This document shows positions 54,701-64,000 of a DNA stretch of 64,000 bases, piece after piece (the first letter of the stretch is position 1; every line of letters starts with the position of its first letter). A model generated the notes under the pieces. It saw only the letters and a list, made by a program, of their open reading frames with translations, searched no databases and had not been told where the DNA came from. The stretch comes from Streptomyces sp. TG1A-60 (GTDB lineage Bacteria > Actinomycetota > Actinomycetes > Streptomycetales > Streptomycetaceae), in contig NZ_CP147520.1 in the NCBI RefSeq assembly GCF_037201975.1, positions 3,224,001 through 3,288,000 of the forward strand, given 5' to 3'. A program made the translations under genes and the position numbers.

Positions 54701-56017
54701 TCAGTGGCGTGGGCCGGGGTCGAGCTCGTGGTCGAGGGCGCGGGCTCGTTCGGTGAGACGGAGCATACGTGTGCGGGCCTTTTCGAGCTGTTCGAGGTCA
54801 TCGGCGGCTGGGCCGTCATCGGCGGCGAGTTCGGTCCAGACGGCGATCAGGTCGCGGCCCAGGTGCAGGCCCTGGAGCGGGTCGCGGACCGCGCGCCAGG
54901 CCGCCGCCGCGCTCTGGATGTTCCCGTACGCGGCGCGGGGATCGTTCAGGAGGTGGCGGAGGGCTGCCAGGTCGAGGGAGAGGTGGAAGGAGCGGACGGC
55001 ATCACCGGCCAAGTAGGCGATGTACGCGGTGAGTTCGCGGATCCTCAGGACCTCCGGGTGCCGTGGGCCGAGTGCCTCCGTCGCCTGGGCCACGGTCTGC
55101 TCGGCCCTCTCGGCGGCCTCATCGATCCGGCCCAGCTTCACGGCCTCGTTGATGCGTGCCGTGGGCGCCGCGAAGGGGGAGGCCTCGCCGCCGCTCGTCT
55201 CCTCCGGCTCCAACACGGCTTCAGCGACCGCGTCGAACTCCCGCACCGGGGGTGGTTTGGGGCAGGGGTTCTCTTCCGCGACCTTCCATTCGGGGGCGGA
55301 GCAGGGTTCCACCGCGGACTCCTCCGGAGAGGCGAGCGCGGCGGCCGGGGCCGGGGGGGTGGCGAGTACGGGCACCGCGTCGGGGGCCTGGTTGAGGCTC
55401 GGTGGCCAGGGCCGGGGCTCCAGCGAGACGGGCTTCGCCTCCAGGGACTGCGAGGTCATGCCGTGCACCGGAGCCGGGACCTGCCCCTGACCCTGGATCG
55501 GCGGCCACGGCTGAGGCTCCAACGCGGCCGAGGGCACGGGGCCGGGGGTGAGGGCGGGTTCCGCAGGGCCGAACTCGCCCGTCGGGGGTGCGACGGTGCC
55601 GAGGGACACGGCTGCATCCGGAACCTCCGCGGGCTGCTCGGCGACAACCGCGGCGCCTGCCGGTCGTTCGGCGATCGATGCAGCGGCGCCCCCCGGCTCT
55701 CCTACCCGCACCGGCTCACCGGCGTACTGGCTGGCCCCGTCCACGCACACCCGCAACGGCACCACGTACCCGATCCGCTCGTCGTGGACCGTGGCATGTA
55801 CGGGGTGACCGGTGGCAAAGGCGAGGCGGTGGAGGTGGCGAAGCACAGCTACCTGGATCTCCTCGCCCTCGTCGGCGACGACCGGCACACCGCCGATCGA
55901 CGCAGCGCCCGCACCCGGGCCGACCGGGACGTGGACGTCGACCGGCACCGGCGCCGGGGCGGCCGAGGACGCCCAGCGCTTCTGTTCCCGCTTCTTCTCT
56001 CGGCTGAGTCGGCGCAT
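54701..56017 (-). CDS. hypothetical protein with C-terminal TPR-like helical domain
   Basis: 438 residues from ATG at 56017 (GAGGGA upstream); an ATG at 56086 would add 23 doubtful residues. The N-terminus is basic ([15 protein letters not shown]), followed by a segment with [28 protein letters not shown], then about 170 residues of Pro/Ala/Glu-rich linker. The last 150 residues are helical: [53 protein letters not shown], the spacing of tetratricopeptide repeats. No enzyme motif. It is probably a cytoplasmic scaffold or adaptor, possibly tied to signalling; role unknown. Confidence 0.7.
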   Translation of the reverse strand: MRRLSREKKREQKRWASSAAPAPVPVDVHVPVGPGAGAASIGGVPVVADEGEEIQVAVLRHLHRLAFATGHPVHATVHDERIGYVVPLRVCVDGASQYAGEPVRVGEPGGAAASIAERPAGAAVVAEQPAEVPDAAVSLGTVAPPTGEFGPAEPALTPGPVPSAALEPQPWPPIQGQGQVPAPVHGMTSQSLEAKPVSLEPRPWPPSLNQAPDAVPVLATPPAPAAALASPEESAVEPCSAPEWKVAEENPCPKPPPVREFDAVAEAVLEPEETSGGEASPFAAPTARINEAVKLGRIDEAAERAEQTVAQATEALGPRHPEVLRIRELTAYIAYLAGDAVRSFHLSLDLAALRHLLNDPRAAYGNIQSAAAAWRAVRDPLQGLHLGRDLIAVWTELAADDGPAADDLEQLEKARTRMLRLTERARALDHELDPGPRH

Positions 56018-56429
56018 CTGTTCCCTCACTCTGATGTGCCGGAGAACCGGCCACACGCTCAGTACCAAGTCTCTCGGCTCGTTCACGGTCTCACGTCACC
56101 GTGGCGTCACAGGCGCGTCCCAGAAGCCCGGCTACGAATCGGACCCGGCGCCTGCGCCTGCGGCCACGCCGTCCGGCACCGCGACCACCTCGGCCCCGTA
56201 CTCGCCGAACTCCGTTCCCCCACCGGCCCGTTCGCGGGCTGCAAGCAGGGCAGCCATCGGGCGAGGACGGGGCCGGTGGTCGAGGCGTACGACGGCTGAC
56301 GTCCGAGCGACGCTCGGTGTGAGGTCGTCCGAGGCAACCTCGGCGGGAAGAGTAGCGTCACCATGCCGCCCGGATTCCCGTTCACCCACATCCGGCGCAG
56401 GTCACCCAGCGGAAACGAGCCCCGAGGAC
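56018..56429. other. intergenic region without a supported gene
   Basis: 412 bases between divergent genes, expected to hold both promoters. Frames on each strand are Arg/Pro-rich with no domain that I recognise. Confidence 0.5.
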
Positions 56430-57857
56430 ATGGCGGACCAACAGCGAACCAGCGGTGTCGAGAACCAGGGCCCCCCGCAGGAACGGGCACGCGCGGGACC
56501 CGATCGTCGCGGTCGTGCCGAGGTCAGTGCCCTCGTCCACGCGGCGACCGATGACGAGCCCTGGAAAGCAGACCGAGAACCCGTGCGGCCTCACACCTCC
56601 CCGCCGTCTCCGCCGCTCCCGGCCGGCTTCCGGCCCGACGACTTCGCGACGCTCTCGGCCGAGCGGATCTCCGCCGGTGTACGCGCGCGCGAGATTCGTG
56701 CTGTAGACGTGGTGGCGGCCTCACTCGCCCGCATCGAGCACGCGGAGCCCACGCTGCGCGCGTTCGTCGAGGTGTGGGCCGAGGAGGCGTTGCGGCGGGC
56801 GGCTGAGGTGGACGCGCGGGTCGCCGCGGGTGTACGGCTGCCGTTGGCCGGGGTGCCGATCGGGGTGAAGGGGCGGGCCGGGCTGCGTGCGGCACCGGCG
56901 CGGGCGCTGGTCGCGGCCGGGTGCGTACCCGTGGGGGCGACCTCCGTGCCGGGCCCCGGTACGCCCTGGCAGACCTGGGGGCTCGGGGCGGGCGGCCGGA
57001 CCGTCAACCCCTGGCGGGCCGACCGGACACCGGGCGGCTCTTCGGCCGGGTCCGCGGCGGCGGTCGCCGCGGGCCTCGTGCCGATGGCCACCGGCACGGA
57101 CGGCGCCGGGTCGGTACGCATCCCGGCCGCGTGGTGCGGTGTCGTCGGCCTGAAGACCACGAACGGGCGTCTGCCCTCCGCCGACCGTACGGGCCTCACG
57201 GCGGCCGGCGTCCTCACCCGGTACGCGTCGGACGCGGCGGCGTACTGGCGGTGCGTGCGGGGCGGGTCGGACCACGAAGGGCACGAGGAGCCGAAACCGG
57301 CCGGGCTGACCAAGAACGTGCACACACCCGTCACCGCCGTCTGGTCTGCGGACCTCGGCTTCGCAGACACCGCCCCCGAGCCCGCCGCGATCGCCCACAG
57401 CGCCGCGCTCCGCCTCGCGGACACCGGTCTCGTACGGCCCGTACGGCCCGACGAGACCGTACGCCTGATGGACCCGGGGCCGGTTTGGCTCGCCCTCCGC
57501 TCCGCACCGGACACCGACCCGGCGGCCGTGCGCGCCACCCACGAACTCCGCGCCGAGAACGACCGGCGGCTCGCCGCCCTCTTCACCGAGGCCGACCTGA
57601 TCCTCACACCCACCACGCCCAACGCCCCGCACGGTCATGAGGGCCCCGGTGACCGCTACTCCACGGCCCTCACCTGGGCGTTCAACCTCAGTGGCCACCC
57701 CGCCACGAGCATCCCGGCCGGCTTCGACTCCGACGGCTGCCCGGTCGGCCTCCACCTGGTGACCCGGCACGGCGGGGAGGACCTGTTGCTGCGCCTCGCA
57801 CGCGGCGCCGAAGCCGCCCGGACCCACCCCGACCGACAGCGGGAGAACCCGGCATGA
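56430..57857 (+). CDS. amidase signature family protein
   Basis: 475 residues from ATG at 56430. Serine amidase with the Lys-cisSer-Ser triad: K147 in [10 protein letters not shown]204 in [12 protein letters not shown], and S228 in [10 protein letters not shown]. The 24-residue spacing between the two serines matches characterised family members. The stretch between the lysine and first serine is about 18 residues shorter than usual. The first ~60 residues are a disordered leader. Substrate unknown. Its stop overlaps the next ATG as ATGA. Confidence 0.87.
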   Translation: MADQQRTSGVENQGPPQERARAGPDRRGRAEVSALVHAATDDEPWKADREPVRPHTSPPSPPLPAGFRPDDFATLSAERISAGVRAREIRAVDVVAASLARIEHAEPTLRAFVEVWAEEALRRAAEVDARVAAGVRLPLAGVPIGVKGRAGLRAAPARALVAAGCVPVGATSVPGPGTPWQTWGLGAGGRTVNPWRADRTPGGSSAGSAAAVAAGLVPMATGTDGAGSVRIPAAWCGVVGLKTTNGRLPSADRTGLTAAGVLTRYASDAAAYWRCVRGGSDHEGHEEPKPAGLTKNVHTPVTAVWSADLGFADTAPEPAAIAHSAALRLADTGLVRPVRPDETVRLMDPGPVWLALRSAPDTDPAAVRATHELRAENDRRLAALFTEADLILTPTTPNAPHGHEGPGDRYSTALTWAFNLSGHPATSIPAGFDSDGCPVGLHLVTRHGGEDLLLRLARGAEAARTHPDRQRENPA

Positions 57858-58058
57858 GATGGACCGACCACTGGCCGGGTTGGCTACGCACCCCCGGGCT
57901 CGACTTCAAGCAGACGATGGCGGGCCGCACTCTCTGTCGGGTCACCGCGCCCGCCCACTACGAGAAGGAGGCCGCCGAGCCCTCGCGGCACGCTCGACAA
58001 CTCCGGGGAACCGCCGTTCACGCGCTTCCCGTACGACACGGAGGAGGACGCCTCCTGA
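57854..58058 (+). pseudogene. small hypothetical gene with two apparent one-base deletions
   Basis: The ATG overlaps the amidase stop. The first frame gives [20 protein letters not shown] through AHYEKEAAE. Adding one G after GAG near 57980 continues as ALAAR. Adding a second G near 57992 continues as LDNSGEPPFTRFPYDTEEDAS with a stop at 58056-58058. The three pieces make a coherent small protein of about 68 residues. Without correction the first frame runs on as unrelated sequence to 58075 and overlaps the converging permease gene. Function unknown; probably coupled to the amidase. Confidence 0.6.
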
Positions 58059-58064
58059 GCCGGG

Positions 58065-58973
58065 TCAGGCGGTGATGTCCTTCGCCGTGAACCGCGCCCA
58101 CGCCGCCGAGCCGAACACCGCCGCGTACAGGGCCTGGAGGCCGAGGTTGCGTCGCAGGTCGTCCCAGTAGACGGGCTCGCGCATGAGGTCGGCGAAGGAG
58201 AACCAGTAGTGGGAGAAGAAGTACGGGTGGAGGGTGTCGAGCTGGGGGATCTGGCCGAGGATCTGGACGGTGACGAGGAGCCCCACCGTGGTGGCCATCG
58301 CCGCGATGCCGCTGTTGGTGAGGGTGGAGATGAACAGCCCGAGGGCCGCGATCCCGGTCAGTGACGCGGCCACCGCCAACGCGATCAGCAGCGCCCGCAG
58401 CAGCCCCTCGGCGAAGCTGATGCGCGTGCCGGAGATCGTCGTCACGTCTCCCAAGGGGAACAGCAGCGCCCCGACGGTCAGCGCGGAGGCCGCCACCACG
58501 AGGGTGGCGACCAGACAGAAGGTCATCGTCGTCGCGTACTTGGTGAGCAGCAGCCGGGTCCGGCCGGCGGGCGAGACCAGCAGATAGCGGAGGGTGCCCG
58601 CGTTCGCCTCGCCCGCGATCGCGTCTCCGGCGATCACCCCGACGGCCATCGGCAGGAAGAAGGGGAGCGTCGCGGCCAGCGCCGTGAACACCAGGAACAG
58701 CCCGTTGTTGCTGATCTGCGCGATGAACGCCGGGCCGCCACCGCCACCGCCGCCCGTCGAGGACCCGTCACCGGTCTCGATCCGCACCGCGATCCCCACG
58801 AGAACCGGCACCGCCGCGAGCACGGCCAGCAGCGCGATCGTCCGCCACCGCCGGAAGGTGGTCACCAACTCGCTGCGAAACAGCCCGAAGGTCCACAGGA
58901 GGCCGGGTGTACGGGCGGCCGTGCCGACGGCGGCCGTGCCGGCATCCGTGCCCGTGGTGTCAGCCCGCGACAT
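58065..58973 (-). CDS. ABC-2 type transporter permease
   Basis: 302 residues with six membrane helices and a long first loop containing a glycine run (SSTGGGGGGGPAF). AGDAIAGEANAGTLRYLLVSPAGRTRLLLTKY is the conserved ABC-2 cytoplasmic segment. It pairs with the overlapping ATPase gene (14 bases). Together they form an exporter of drug, lipid or polysaccharide type; the cargo cannot be told. Confidence 0.92.
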   Translation of the reverse strand: MSRADTTGTDAGTAAVGTAARTPGLLWTFGLFRSELVTTFRRWRTIALLAVLAAVPVLVGIAVRIETGDGSSTGGGGGGGPAFIAQISNNGLFLVFTALAATLPFFLPMAVGVIAGDAIAGEANAGTLRYLLVSPAGRTRLLLTKYATTMTFCLVATLVVAASALTVGALLFPLGDVTTISGTRISFAEGLLRALLIALAVAASLTGIAALGLFISTLTNSGIAAMATTVGLLVTVQILGQIPQLDTLHPYFFSHYWFSFADLMREPVYWDDLRRNLGLQALYAAVFGSAAWARFTAKDITA

Positions 58974-59967
58974 CGAAACCCTCCCCCGTCAGCGCCACGA
59001 ACGCGTCCTCCAGCGAGGCCCGTTCGAGGCCGAAGCCGCGGACGCGGACGCCCGCGGTGACCAACGCGGCGTTCAGTTCGGCGAGGTCGCGGTCGGGTGG
59101 CGGCGGTTCGGCCGTCACCCGGCTCCCCTCCGGTGCGCCACCCACGGCACCGCCCCCGGGCCCCTCGCCCTCGGTCACCACCACATCCCCGACACCCTGT
59201 TCCTTGAGCACCCGCGCCGCGTCCGCCGTGTCGGGCGTGGTGACGACGAGGCGTCCGCGTGCCCCGGCGGCCAGTTCACCGACCGGCCCCTGGGTGATCA
59301 GCCGGCCCCGGGCCATGACGGCGGCGTGGGTGCAGACCTGCTCGACCTCGTCGAGGAGGTGGGAGGAGAGGAAGACGGTGGTGCCGTCGGACGCCAACTC
59401 CCTTACCAGCGCCCGGATCTCCCGCATGCCCTGCGGGTCGAGGCCGTTGGTCGGCTCGTCGAGGACGAGGAGGCGGCGCGGCTGGAGCAGGGCCGCCGCG
59501 AGACCCAGCCGCTGTTTCATGCCCAGCGAGTACGCCTTCGCCTTCTTGCCGGCGTCGGCCGTGAGTCCGACCCGGTCGAGCGCGGCGCCGACCCGCGTAC
59601 GCCGGGTGCGCGGGTCGGCGGTCGGGTCCGCGGAGTCGTAGCGCAGCAGGTTGTCGCGCCCGGAGAGGAACCCGTACAGCGCGGGTCCCTCGATGAGCGC
59701 GCCCACGTGCGGGAGCACGGTCCGGATGGAGCGCGGCATGGGCCGGCCGAGGACCCTGGTCGTGCCCGAGGTCGGCTCGATCAGGCCCATCAGCATGCGG
59801 ATGGTGGTGGTCTTGCCCGAGCCGTTCGGGCCGAGGAATCCGAAGACACTGCCCGCCGGGACGGTCAGATCGAGGCCGTCCACGGCGAGCTGCCCGCCGC
59901 GGTAGCGCTTGGTGAGCGCGCGGGTGGCGATCACTGCGTCCGGGTCCGCGGCGGACAGCTCCTCCAT
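58960..59967 (-). CDS. ABC transporter ATP-binding protein
   Basis: 335 residues. Walker A GPNGSGKT at 46-53, a signature loop YSLGMKQRLGLAAALL (variant of LSGGQ, normal in ABC-2 exporters), Walker B LLVLDEPTNGLD and the switch histidine in SSHLLDEV. A C-terminal DUF4162-like region follows with a glycine-rich insert (EGEGPGGGAVGGAPEG). ATG start. It drives the adjacent permease. Confidence 0.94.
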   Translation of the reverse strand: MEELSAADPDAVIATRALTKRYRGGQLAVDGLDLTVPAGSVFGFLGPNGSGKTTTIRMLMGLIEPTSGTTRVLGRPMPRSIRTVLPHVGALIEGPALYGFLSGRDNLLRYDSADPTADPRTRRTRVGAALDRVGLTADAGKKAKAYSLGMKQRLGLAAALLQPRRLLVLDEPTNGLDPQGMREIRALVRELASDGTTVFLSSHLLDEVEQVCTHAAVMARGRLITQGPVGELAAGARGRLVVTTPDTADAARVLKEQGVGDVVVTEGEGPGGGAVGGAPEGSRVTAEPPPPDRDLAELNAALVTAGVRVRGFGLERASLEDAFVALTGEGFDVAG

Positions 59968-60011
59968 GGACTCCCTCGATTCACGTACGGCGACGAGCTA
60001 GGCTCCGACGG

Positions 60012-61328
60012 CTACTTGGCCGCGTCGGCCGCCTTCACCAGCGCGTCCTTGGTGACGGCGCCCGCGTACACCTTGCCGTCCTCGGTGAACAGGACGTTGA
60101 TCAGCCGGGTCTTGAAGACCGTACCGGAGCCGAACTCGCCCGTGACCTGGTCGCCGAGGGAGTTCAGGAACCCGTCGACGCGGGCGTCACCACCCGCGTC
60201 GGAGCCGCCGCCGGTGGGCATGCCGCCCTCGGTGCCGCTGTCGAACTCGGCGATGGTGCTCCAGCCCTTGCCGATGGTCTTCAGCCCGTCGAGTCCGCTC
60301 GCGAACCCCTCCTCGGAGCCGTCGTGGCCCCTGGCGTCCTTGTGCGCCGCGCCCTTGCCTGACTCGTCGGCCTTGTTGTCGTGGTGGCCCGACTCCTCCA
60401 TCTCGTCGGCCTCGGTGACCTTCGCGCCCTTCGGTGGCTCGAAGTCGAACGTCGACGCGGCGGGCTTGCCGAAGTCGACCTTGGTGAAGCCCGCGTCCAC
60501 GACGGCCGCGCCGCCGCTCGCCGGGGTGAGCGTGAACTTCAGCGGCAGCCCCGTCTTCGCGTCCACGGCGATCGAGATCGCCCCGACCGTCGAACCGGAC
60601 TGCTTCGGCTGGATCACCAGCTTGTACGCGTCCCGCCCGGCGACCTGCGCGGTCCCGTCGACGGTCACGGACGTGGTGTCGTCGACGGCCTTCAGGGCCT
60701 CCTCGGCGAGCTCCCGGGGTGTGGCGGGCACGTCCTCGGTGGCGCCGGGAGCGCCCTTGTGGGCCTTGTGGTCCTTGCCATCCTCGGCCCCGGTCGCGTG
60801 GTACACCTCGTTCGAGGCACTGTCGTACGCCCACAGGTCGTCGCCGTTGTGGATGACGCTGTACTCGGCCGCGTCGTCCAGCAGCGACAGCTTCTGCTTG
60901 TCGGGGCCGTCGGCGGCGACCCGCAACGTGTGGGTCCCGGAGGCGAGTTCGAGGAGCTTGGCGGAAGGGTCGGCGGCCGATCCGCCGTCGCCCTCGGAAG
61001 GGTCCTGCGCGAGGCCGCCCGCCAGACCGCCCAGATCGGGCAGGCCCAGATCCGTGGTGATCTTCACCGTGCCGGACACCTGCTGCACGTCCGAGGCAGC
61101 GATCTTCTCGATGAGTTCCTGTGCGCTGATCTTCGGCAGATCGGGGTCACCGGAGCCGGCGAAGGCCGGGACGAGCCCGATGGTCGCGGCCGCCACGCCC
61201 AGCACGGTGACCGGGACGACATAGCGCGCCGCCTTGCGTCGCCGTGCCGAGCGCTTCTCCTCGACCTCGGCCGCGAGCACGGCCGCGTCACCGGCCCGGC
61301 CGCTGTCGTCGGTTTCGTACGGTGCCAT
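60012..61328 (-). CDS. LolA-like envelope protein
   Basis: 438 residues. A single N-terminal membrane segment (VVPVTVLGVAAATIGLVPAFAG, residues 37-58) anchors an external domain. The domain resembles LolA/LprG-type half-barrels: ELIEKIAASDVQQVSGTVKI, DDLWAYDSASNEVYH, and GRDAYKLVIQPKQSGSTVGAISIAVDAKTGLPLKF. A His/Lys/Asp-rich insert lies near residues 300-335. It precedes the ABC genes by 44 bases and is likely co-transcribed, so it may bind the exported lipid or lipoprotein (inference). Confidence 0.85.
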   Translation of the reverse strand: MAPYETDDSGRAGDAAVLAAEVEEKRSARRRKAARYVVPVTVLGVAAATIGLVPAFAGSGDPDLPKISAQELIEKIAASDVQQVSGTVKITTDLGLPDLGGLAGGLAQDPSEGDGGSAADPSAKLLELASGTHTLRVAADGPDKQKLSLLDDAAEYSVIHNGDDLWAYDSASNEVYHATGAEDGKDHKAHKGAPGATEDVPATPRELAEEALKAVDDTTSVTVDGTAQVAGRDAYKLVIQPKQSGSTVGAISIAVDAKTGLPLKFTLTPASGGAAVVDAGFTKVDFGKPAASTFDFEPPKGAKVTEADEMEESGHHDNKADESGKGAAHKDARGHDGSEEGFASGLDGLKTIGKGWSTIAEFDSGTEGGMPTGGGSDAGGDARVDGFLNSLGDQVTGEFGSGTVFKTRLINVLFTEDGKVYAGAVTKDALVKAADAAK

Positions 61329-61634
61329 GTGTGCCTTACCTCCGTCGTCGGCGGCGGCGTCTGCTCAGAGCCGCCATTCTCACCCGAATCGGTGAGGAGT
61401 GGTGATACCCATCTGACCAAATCGGCCGCCGGGAATCGTCAGACTCGGGGCTCAACTCCACGTACTGCTACGGGATGACATGACAAGGCAACACCGGTCC
61501 GAACCCGTAGGGGTCGTCGGGGTCGCGAAAGGGCACGCGACGGCGCCGCCGAGCGCGGCGGGCCCGGCAACCCCTTCGCGCAGCTCCCAGCTCGTGGAGG
61601 GGGCGGGCAGGGGCGGCGAGGGCCGTTCGGGCGC
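61329..61634. other. intergenic region without a supported gene
   Basis: 306 bases between the LolA-like gene start and the end of the polyprenyl synthase gene. Presumably holds the promoter of the LolA-ABC operon. No gene, tRNA or clear hairpin seen. Confidence 0.5.
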
Positions 61635-62645
61635 CTAACCCGCCCGGTGCACGACCGCGTCGCACAGCTCCACGAGCGCGGCCTTCGCGTCGCACTCCGG
61701 CAGGGGCGTCAGCACGGCGCGCGCCTCCTCGGCGTAGCGGATCGTGTCGCGGCGGGCCTGTTCCAGGGCGGGGTGGACGCGGAGCCGGGTGAGGGCCTCG
61801 GCGTGCCGGGCCTCGTCGGTGAGATCGGAGTCGAGCAGCTCGCACAGGGCGATGTCGTCCGGCAGCCCCAGCCGTCCCGCCCGCTCGCGCAGCCGCAGCA
61901 CCGGCATGGTCGGCACGCCCTCGCGGAGATCCGTCCCCGGTGTCTTGCCGGACTCGTGCGAGTCGGAGGCGATGTCGAGGACGTCGTCCGCGAGCTGGAA
62001 GGCGACGCCGAGCCGCTCCCCGTACTGGGTCAGCACGTCGACCACCGTCCCGTCGGCTCCCGCCATCAGCGCGCCGAGCCGTCCGGCGACCGCGACCAGG
62101 GAGCCGGTCTTGCCGCCGAGCACATCGAGGTAGTGCTCGATCGGGTCGCGTCCGTCGCGCGGCCCCGCCGTCTCCAGGATCTGCCCGGTGACCAGCCGCT
62201 CGAAGGCCTCGGCCTGGATACGGACGGCGTCCGGACCGAGGTCGGCGAGGACATGCGAGGCACGGGCAAAAAGGAAATCGCCGGTCAGAACGGCCAGGGA
62301 GTTGTCCCAGCGCGCGTTCGCACTCGGCACGCCCCGGCGCACCTCGGCCTCGTCCATCACGTCGTCGTGGTACAGCGTGGCGAGATGCGTCAGCTCGACC
62401 ACCACGGCCGAGGGCACGACCCCCGGCGCGTACGGGTCGCCGAACTGCGCCGCGAGCATCACCAGCAGCGGCCGGAACCGCTTGCCGCCCGCGCGCAGCA
62501 GGTGCTGGGCGGCCTCCTGGATGAAGGGCACCTCGCTCTTGGTGGCTTCGAGCAGACCCTCCTCGACGGCCGCTATTCCGGCCTGGACATCGGCTTCGAG
62601 AGCCTGGTCCCGCGCGCTCAGCCCAAACGGCTCGACGACGGTCAC
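61635..62645 (-). CDS. long-chain polyprenyl diphosphate synthase
   Basis: 336 residues. Trans-isoprenyl synthase with GGKRFRP (53-59), the first aspartate-rich motif DDVMD (94-98) and the second DDVLD near 219-223. Residue 89, five before the first motif, is alanine; small residues there permit products beyond C20. This suits the octa- to nonaprenyl chain of menaquinone. Catalysed reaction: repeated addition of isopentenyl diphosphate. Monocistronic. Confidence 0.92.
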   Translation of the reverse strand: MTVVEPFGLSARDQALEADVQAGIAAVEEGLLEATKSEVPFIQEAAQHLLRAGGKRFRPLLVMLAAQFGDPYAPGVVPSAVVVELTHLATLYHDDVMDEAEVRRGVPSANARWDNSLAVLTGDFLFARASHVLADLGPDAVRIQAEAFERLVTGQILETAGPRDGRDPIEHYLDVLGGKTGSLVAVAGRLGALMAGADGTVVDVLTQYGERLGVAFQLADDVLDIASDSHESGKTPGTDLREGVPTMPVLRLRERAGRLGLPDDIALCELLDSDLTDEARHAEALTRLRVHPALEQARRDTIRYAEEARAVLTPLPECDAKAALVELCDAVVHRAG

Positions 62646-63257
62646 GAGGGTTCTCCTGTCTGCTGACGTCTGCTGACGGTCACACGGTCGGTCTCACGGT
62701 CGATGACAAAGTTTGTCGATCTGTCGCTGCCATCACCCGAGTCAGCGTATCCGGTCACCTTTCGATCGCCACGAGCGCCCACGGGTTCGCCCGGGGTGGT
62801 ATGGGACCGCACTCTCCGTATTGCTGATCAACTGATGCGCGCCGATATCCGCCGACGCACACGCCACGCCCCGGCCCGCACGGCGCACCAGGTACCGGCC
62901 CGCACGGCGCCCCCGCACACGGTCGCGTACGGCGCCCCACGCGACGCCCCGTCCCGGGCGCCCGCGCCCCCTTCCCGTCCCGCACACACCCCTGCCACCC
63001 TCGGCCCGAGTTGACCGATTTGCGGAGTACCGCCCACTTCACCCGACTCCTCTCGTGAGTTGAGTCACGCGCTCCCCGTGCGACACCTTCGCCCCACCCC
63101 GTGGATTCTCCCTTTGCGGTAGGCAAGTTGAGCCGCACCCCGCACCCGCACCAGAACGCCGGAACACGACGAAGTCAAGGTCAACTGGATCAATCCACCC
63201 AACCGGGACTTGTTCCTGCCATGTGCTCTCGCATACGTTCACACCTCGTCCGGACGG
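62646..63257. other. intergenic region without a supported gene
   Basis: About 610 bases between the divergent synthase gene and the riboswitch. It should contain the promoter for the LysM gene. Frames here are His/Arg/Pro-rich and not convincing. Confidence 0.5.
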
Positions 63258-63480
63258 ATCGCCGAATCCTGCCGCCGCCCGGACTCCCCACCCACCACTC
63301 ATCCACGCACGGCAGGAGCGGGGGACCCAGGCAAGCCGCCGGTCCGTCTTTCCCCATCGGACCGGCTAGGGGTGAAGCCACGCGCAGTACGAGCGGACGC
63401 GGCACGCACAGCGACCGCCGGACGACGCGCGCGGCCGGGCATCTCCAGCCCGAACCCGACAGCTCACCTCGCAGGCGCCG
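63258..63480 (+). promoter_or_regulatory. c-di-AMP riboswitch (ydaO-yuaA type)
   Basis: Conserved pieces in order: GCCGAATCCTGCCG (63261-63274) with CGGCAGG (63310-63316) pairing back, GGGGGACCC (63320-63328), GGGGTGAAGCC (63369-63379), GCCGGGCATCTCC (63434-63446), and CCCGAACCCGACAGCTCACC (63449-63468). These match the ydaO-yuaA consensus, which binds cyclic di-AMP and usually switches transcription off in actinobacterial cell-wall hydrolase genes. It ends just before the ribosome site of the LysM gene. Outer limits approximate. Confidence 0.88.
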
Positions 63481-63493
63481 GAGAGGAATCCTC

Positions 63494-64000
63494 ATGCCCG
63501 CACGAGGCAAGCACCGTCGCCCCAGAACCAACCCGCTGACCCGTGGTGTCGTCGCCGCCGGAACCGGCGGGGCCGCACTCGTCCTCCCGCTCGTGGTCGC
63601 CACCACCGCGAACGCCGCCGTACCGGCCCAGGCCGCCACCTCCGTACAGTCAGCCCCGCGGTCCGCGCCGGCCGCGGCGGCCAAGTCCCTTACGTACACC
63701 GTGGTCTCCGGTGACACGCTCTCCTCGATCGCGCGCAAGCACGGCACGAGCGGCGGCTGGCAGCGGCTCTACAAGGACAACCGCGCGGCCGTCGGCGACA
63801 ACCCCGCGCTGATCCACCCGGGCCTGAAGCTGGCAGTGAAGGCGAAGAAGTCGTCCACCGCGCCGAAGGCCTCCGCGTCCGGCATGGCGTCCAAGGCCTC
63901 CACGGCCACACAGGCGTCGCTCAAGACGTACACGAACGACCTCGACGGCTGGATCCGCGAGTCGCTGGACATCATGGCGCAAAAGGGAATCCCCGGGACG
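63494..64000 (+). CDS. secreted LysM cell-wall enzyme, 3' end outside window
   Basis: 169 residues, open at the window end. ATG at 63494 with GAGAGGA upstream. A twin-Arg-less signal peptide: MPARGKHRRPRTNPLTRGVV, then a hydrophobic core and TANA-A cleavage near residue 42. The LysM repeat spans 66-112 (LTYTVVSGDTLSSIARKHG, ending PGLKLAV). An Ala/Ser/Lys linker follows, then TYTNDLDGWIRESLDIMAQKGIPG, the opening of a transglycosylase (SLT) domain seen in Streptomyces LysM/SLT proteins. It is probably a peptidoglycan-cleaving enzyme under c-di-AMP control. Confidence 0.88.
   Translation, partial: MPARGKHRRPRTNPLTRGVVAAGTGGAALVLPLVVATTANAAVPAQAATSVQSAPRSAPAAAAKSLTYTVVSGDTLSSIARKHGTSGGWQRLYKDNRAAVGDNPALIHPGLKLAVKAKKSSTAPKASASGMASKASTATQASLKTYTNDLDGWIRESLDIMAQKGIPGT

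Noticed and set aside
56107..56490. Minus-strand frames of 85-127 codons between the TPR-like and amidase genes
   Set aside because: Low-complexity Arg/Pro/Gly composition, no ribosome site and overlap with the amidase 5' end.

Overview
The window is high-GC actinobacterial chromosome, and the gene order points to Streptomyces. It holds the str operon (rpsL-rpsG-fusA-tuf), the rif region (tRNA-Trp-secE-nusG-rplKA-rplJL-rpoBC), tRNA-Met/tRNA-Thr-rpmG-hadA-hadB, a second incomplete complex I cluster, and a korAB-type 2-oxoacid oxidoreductase. GTG and TTG starts, strong GGAGG-type ribosome sites and stem-loop terminators without long U tracts fit that assignment. Everything is chromosomal core or near-core. 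I see no integrase, transposase, CRISPR array or biosynthetic cluster.

Layout. 0.1-2.4 kb: an ATPase-fold regulator, a shortened Uma2-type nuclease and a membrane-anchored hypothetical protein. 2.6-20.8 kb (minus strand): the translation and transcription core, with rpoC and rpoB. rpoB is broken by an apparent one-base deletion at a G/C run near 13,020. 20.7-26 kb: tRNA-Trp, an aspartate aminotransferase, an adenosine-deaminase-family protein, murB, two MaoC-type dehydratase genes, rpmG and two tRNAs. 26-32 kb: a cytosine-deaminase-like amidohydrolase with a dubious C-terminal tail, a lipoprotein gene fragment, an NAD(P)-binding protein, a small zinc-ribbon protein, tRNA-Tyr (the family SLP1 uses as attB, empty here), yajQ, a small membrane protein and an APC permease. 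32-44 kb (minus): yccF, htpX and a tightly overlapped nuoABCHIJKLMN cluster with no nuoD, E, F or G. 44-52 kb (plus): two paralogous sensor kinases, one response regulator, then korA-korB. 52-64 kb: a divergent redox-regulator/quinone-oxidoreductase pair, rarD, a TPR-like protein, an amidase, a frameshifted small gene, an ABC-2 exporter, a LolA-like protein, a long-chain polyprenyl synthase, and a c-di-AMP riboswitch in front of a LysM cell-wall enzyme cut off by the window edge.

How the parts fit. The left third is the growth-rate-controlled translation and RNA polymerase region, with recognisable promoters for rpsL and rpoB and stem-loops at several operon joints. The middle third is respiratory. 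A complex I variant lacking the NADH-input module and nuoD lies divergent from a two-component system and a ferredoxin-reducing KorAB, which suggests (inference only) electron input by ferredoxin rather than NADH. The polyprenyl synthase could supply the quinone side chain. Several single-base G/C indels in otherwise good genes (rpoB, the 57.85-58.06 kb gene, possibly the end of the amidohydrolase) suggest assembly errors as well as real gene decay.
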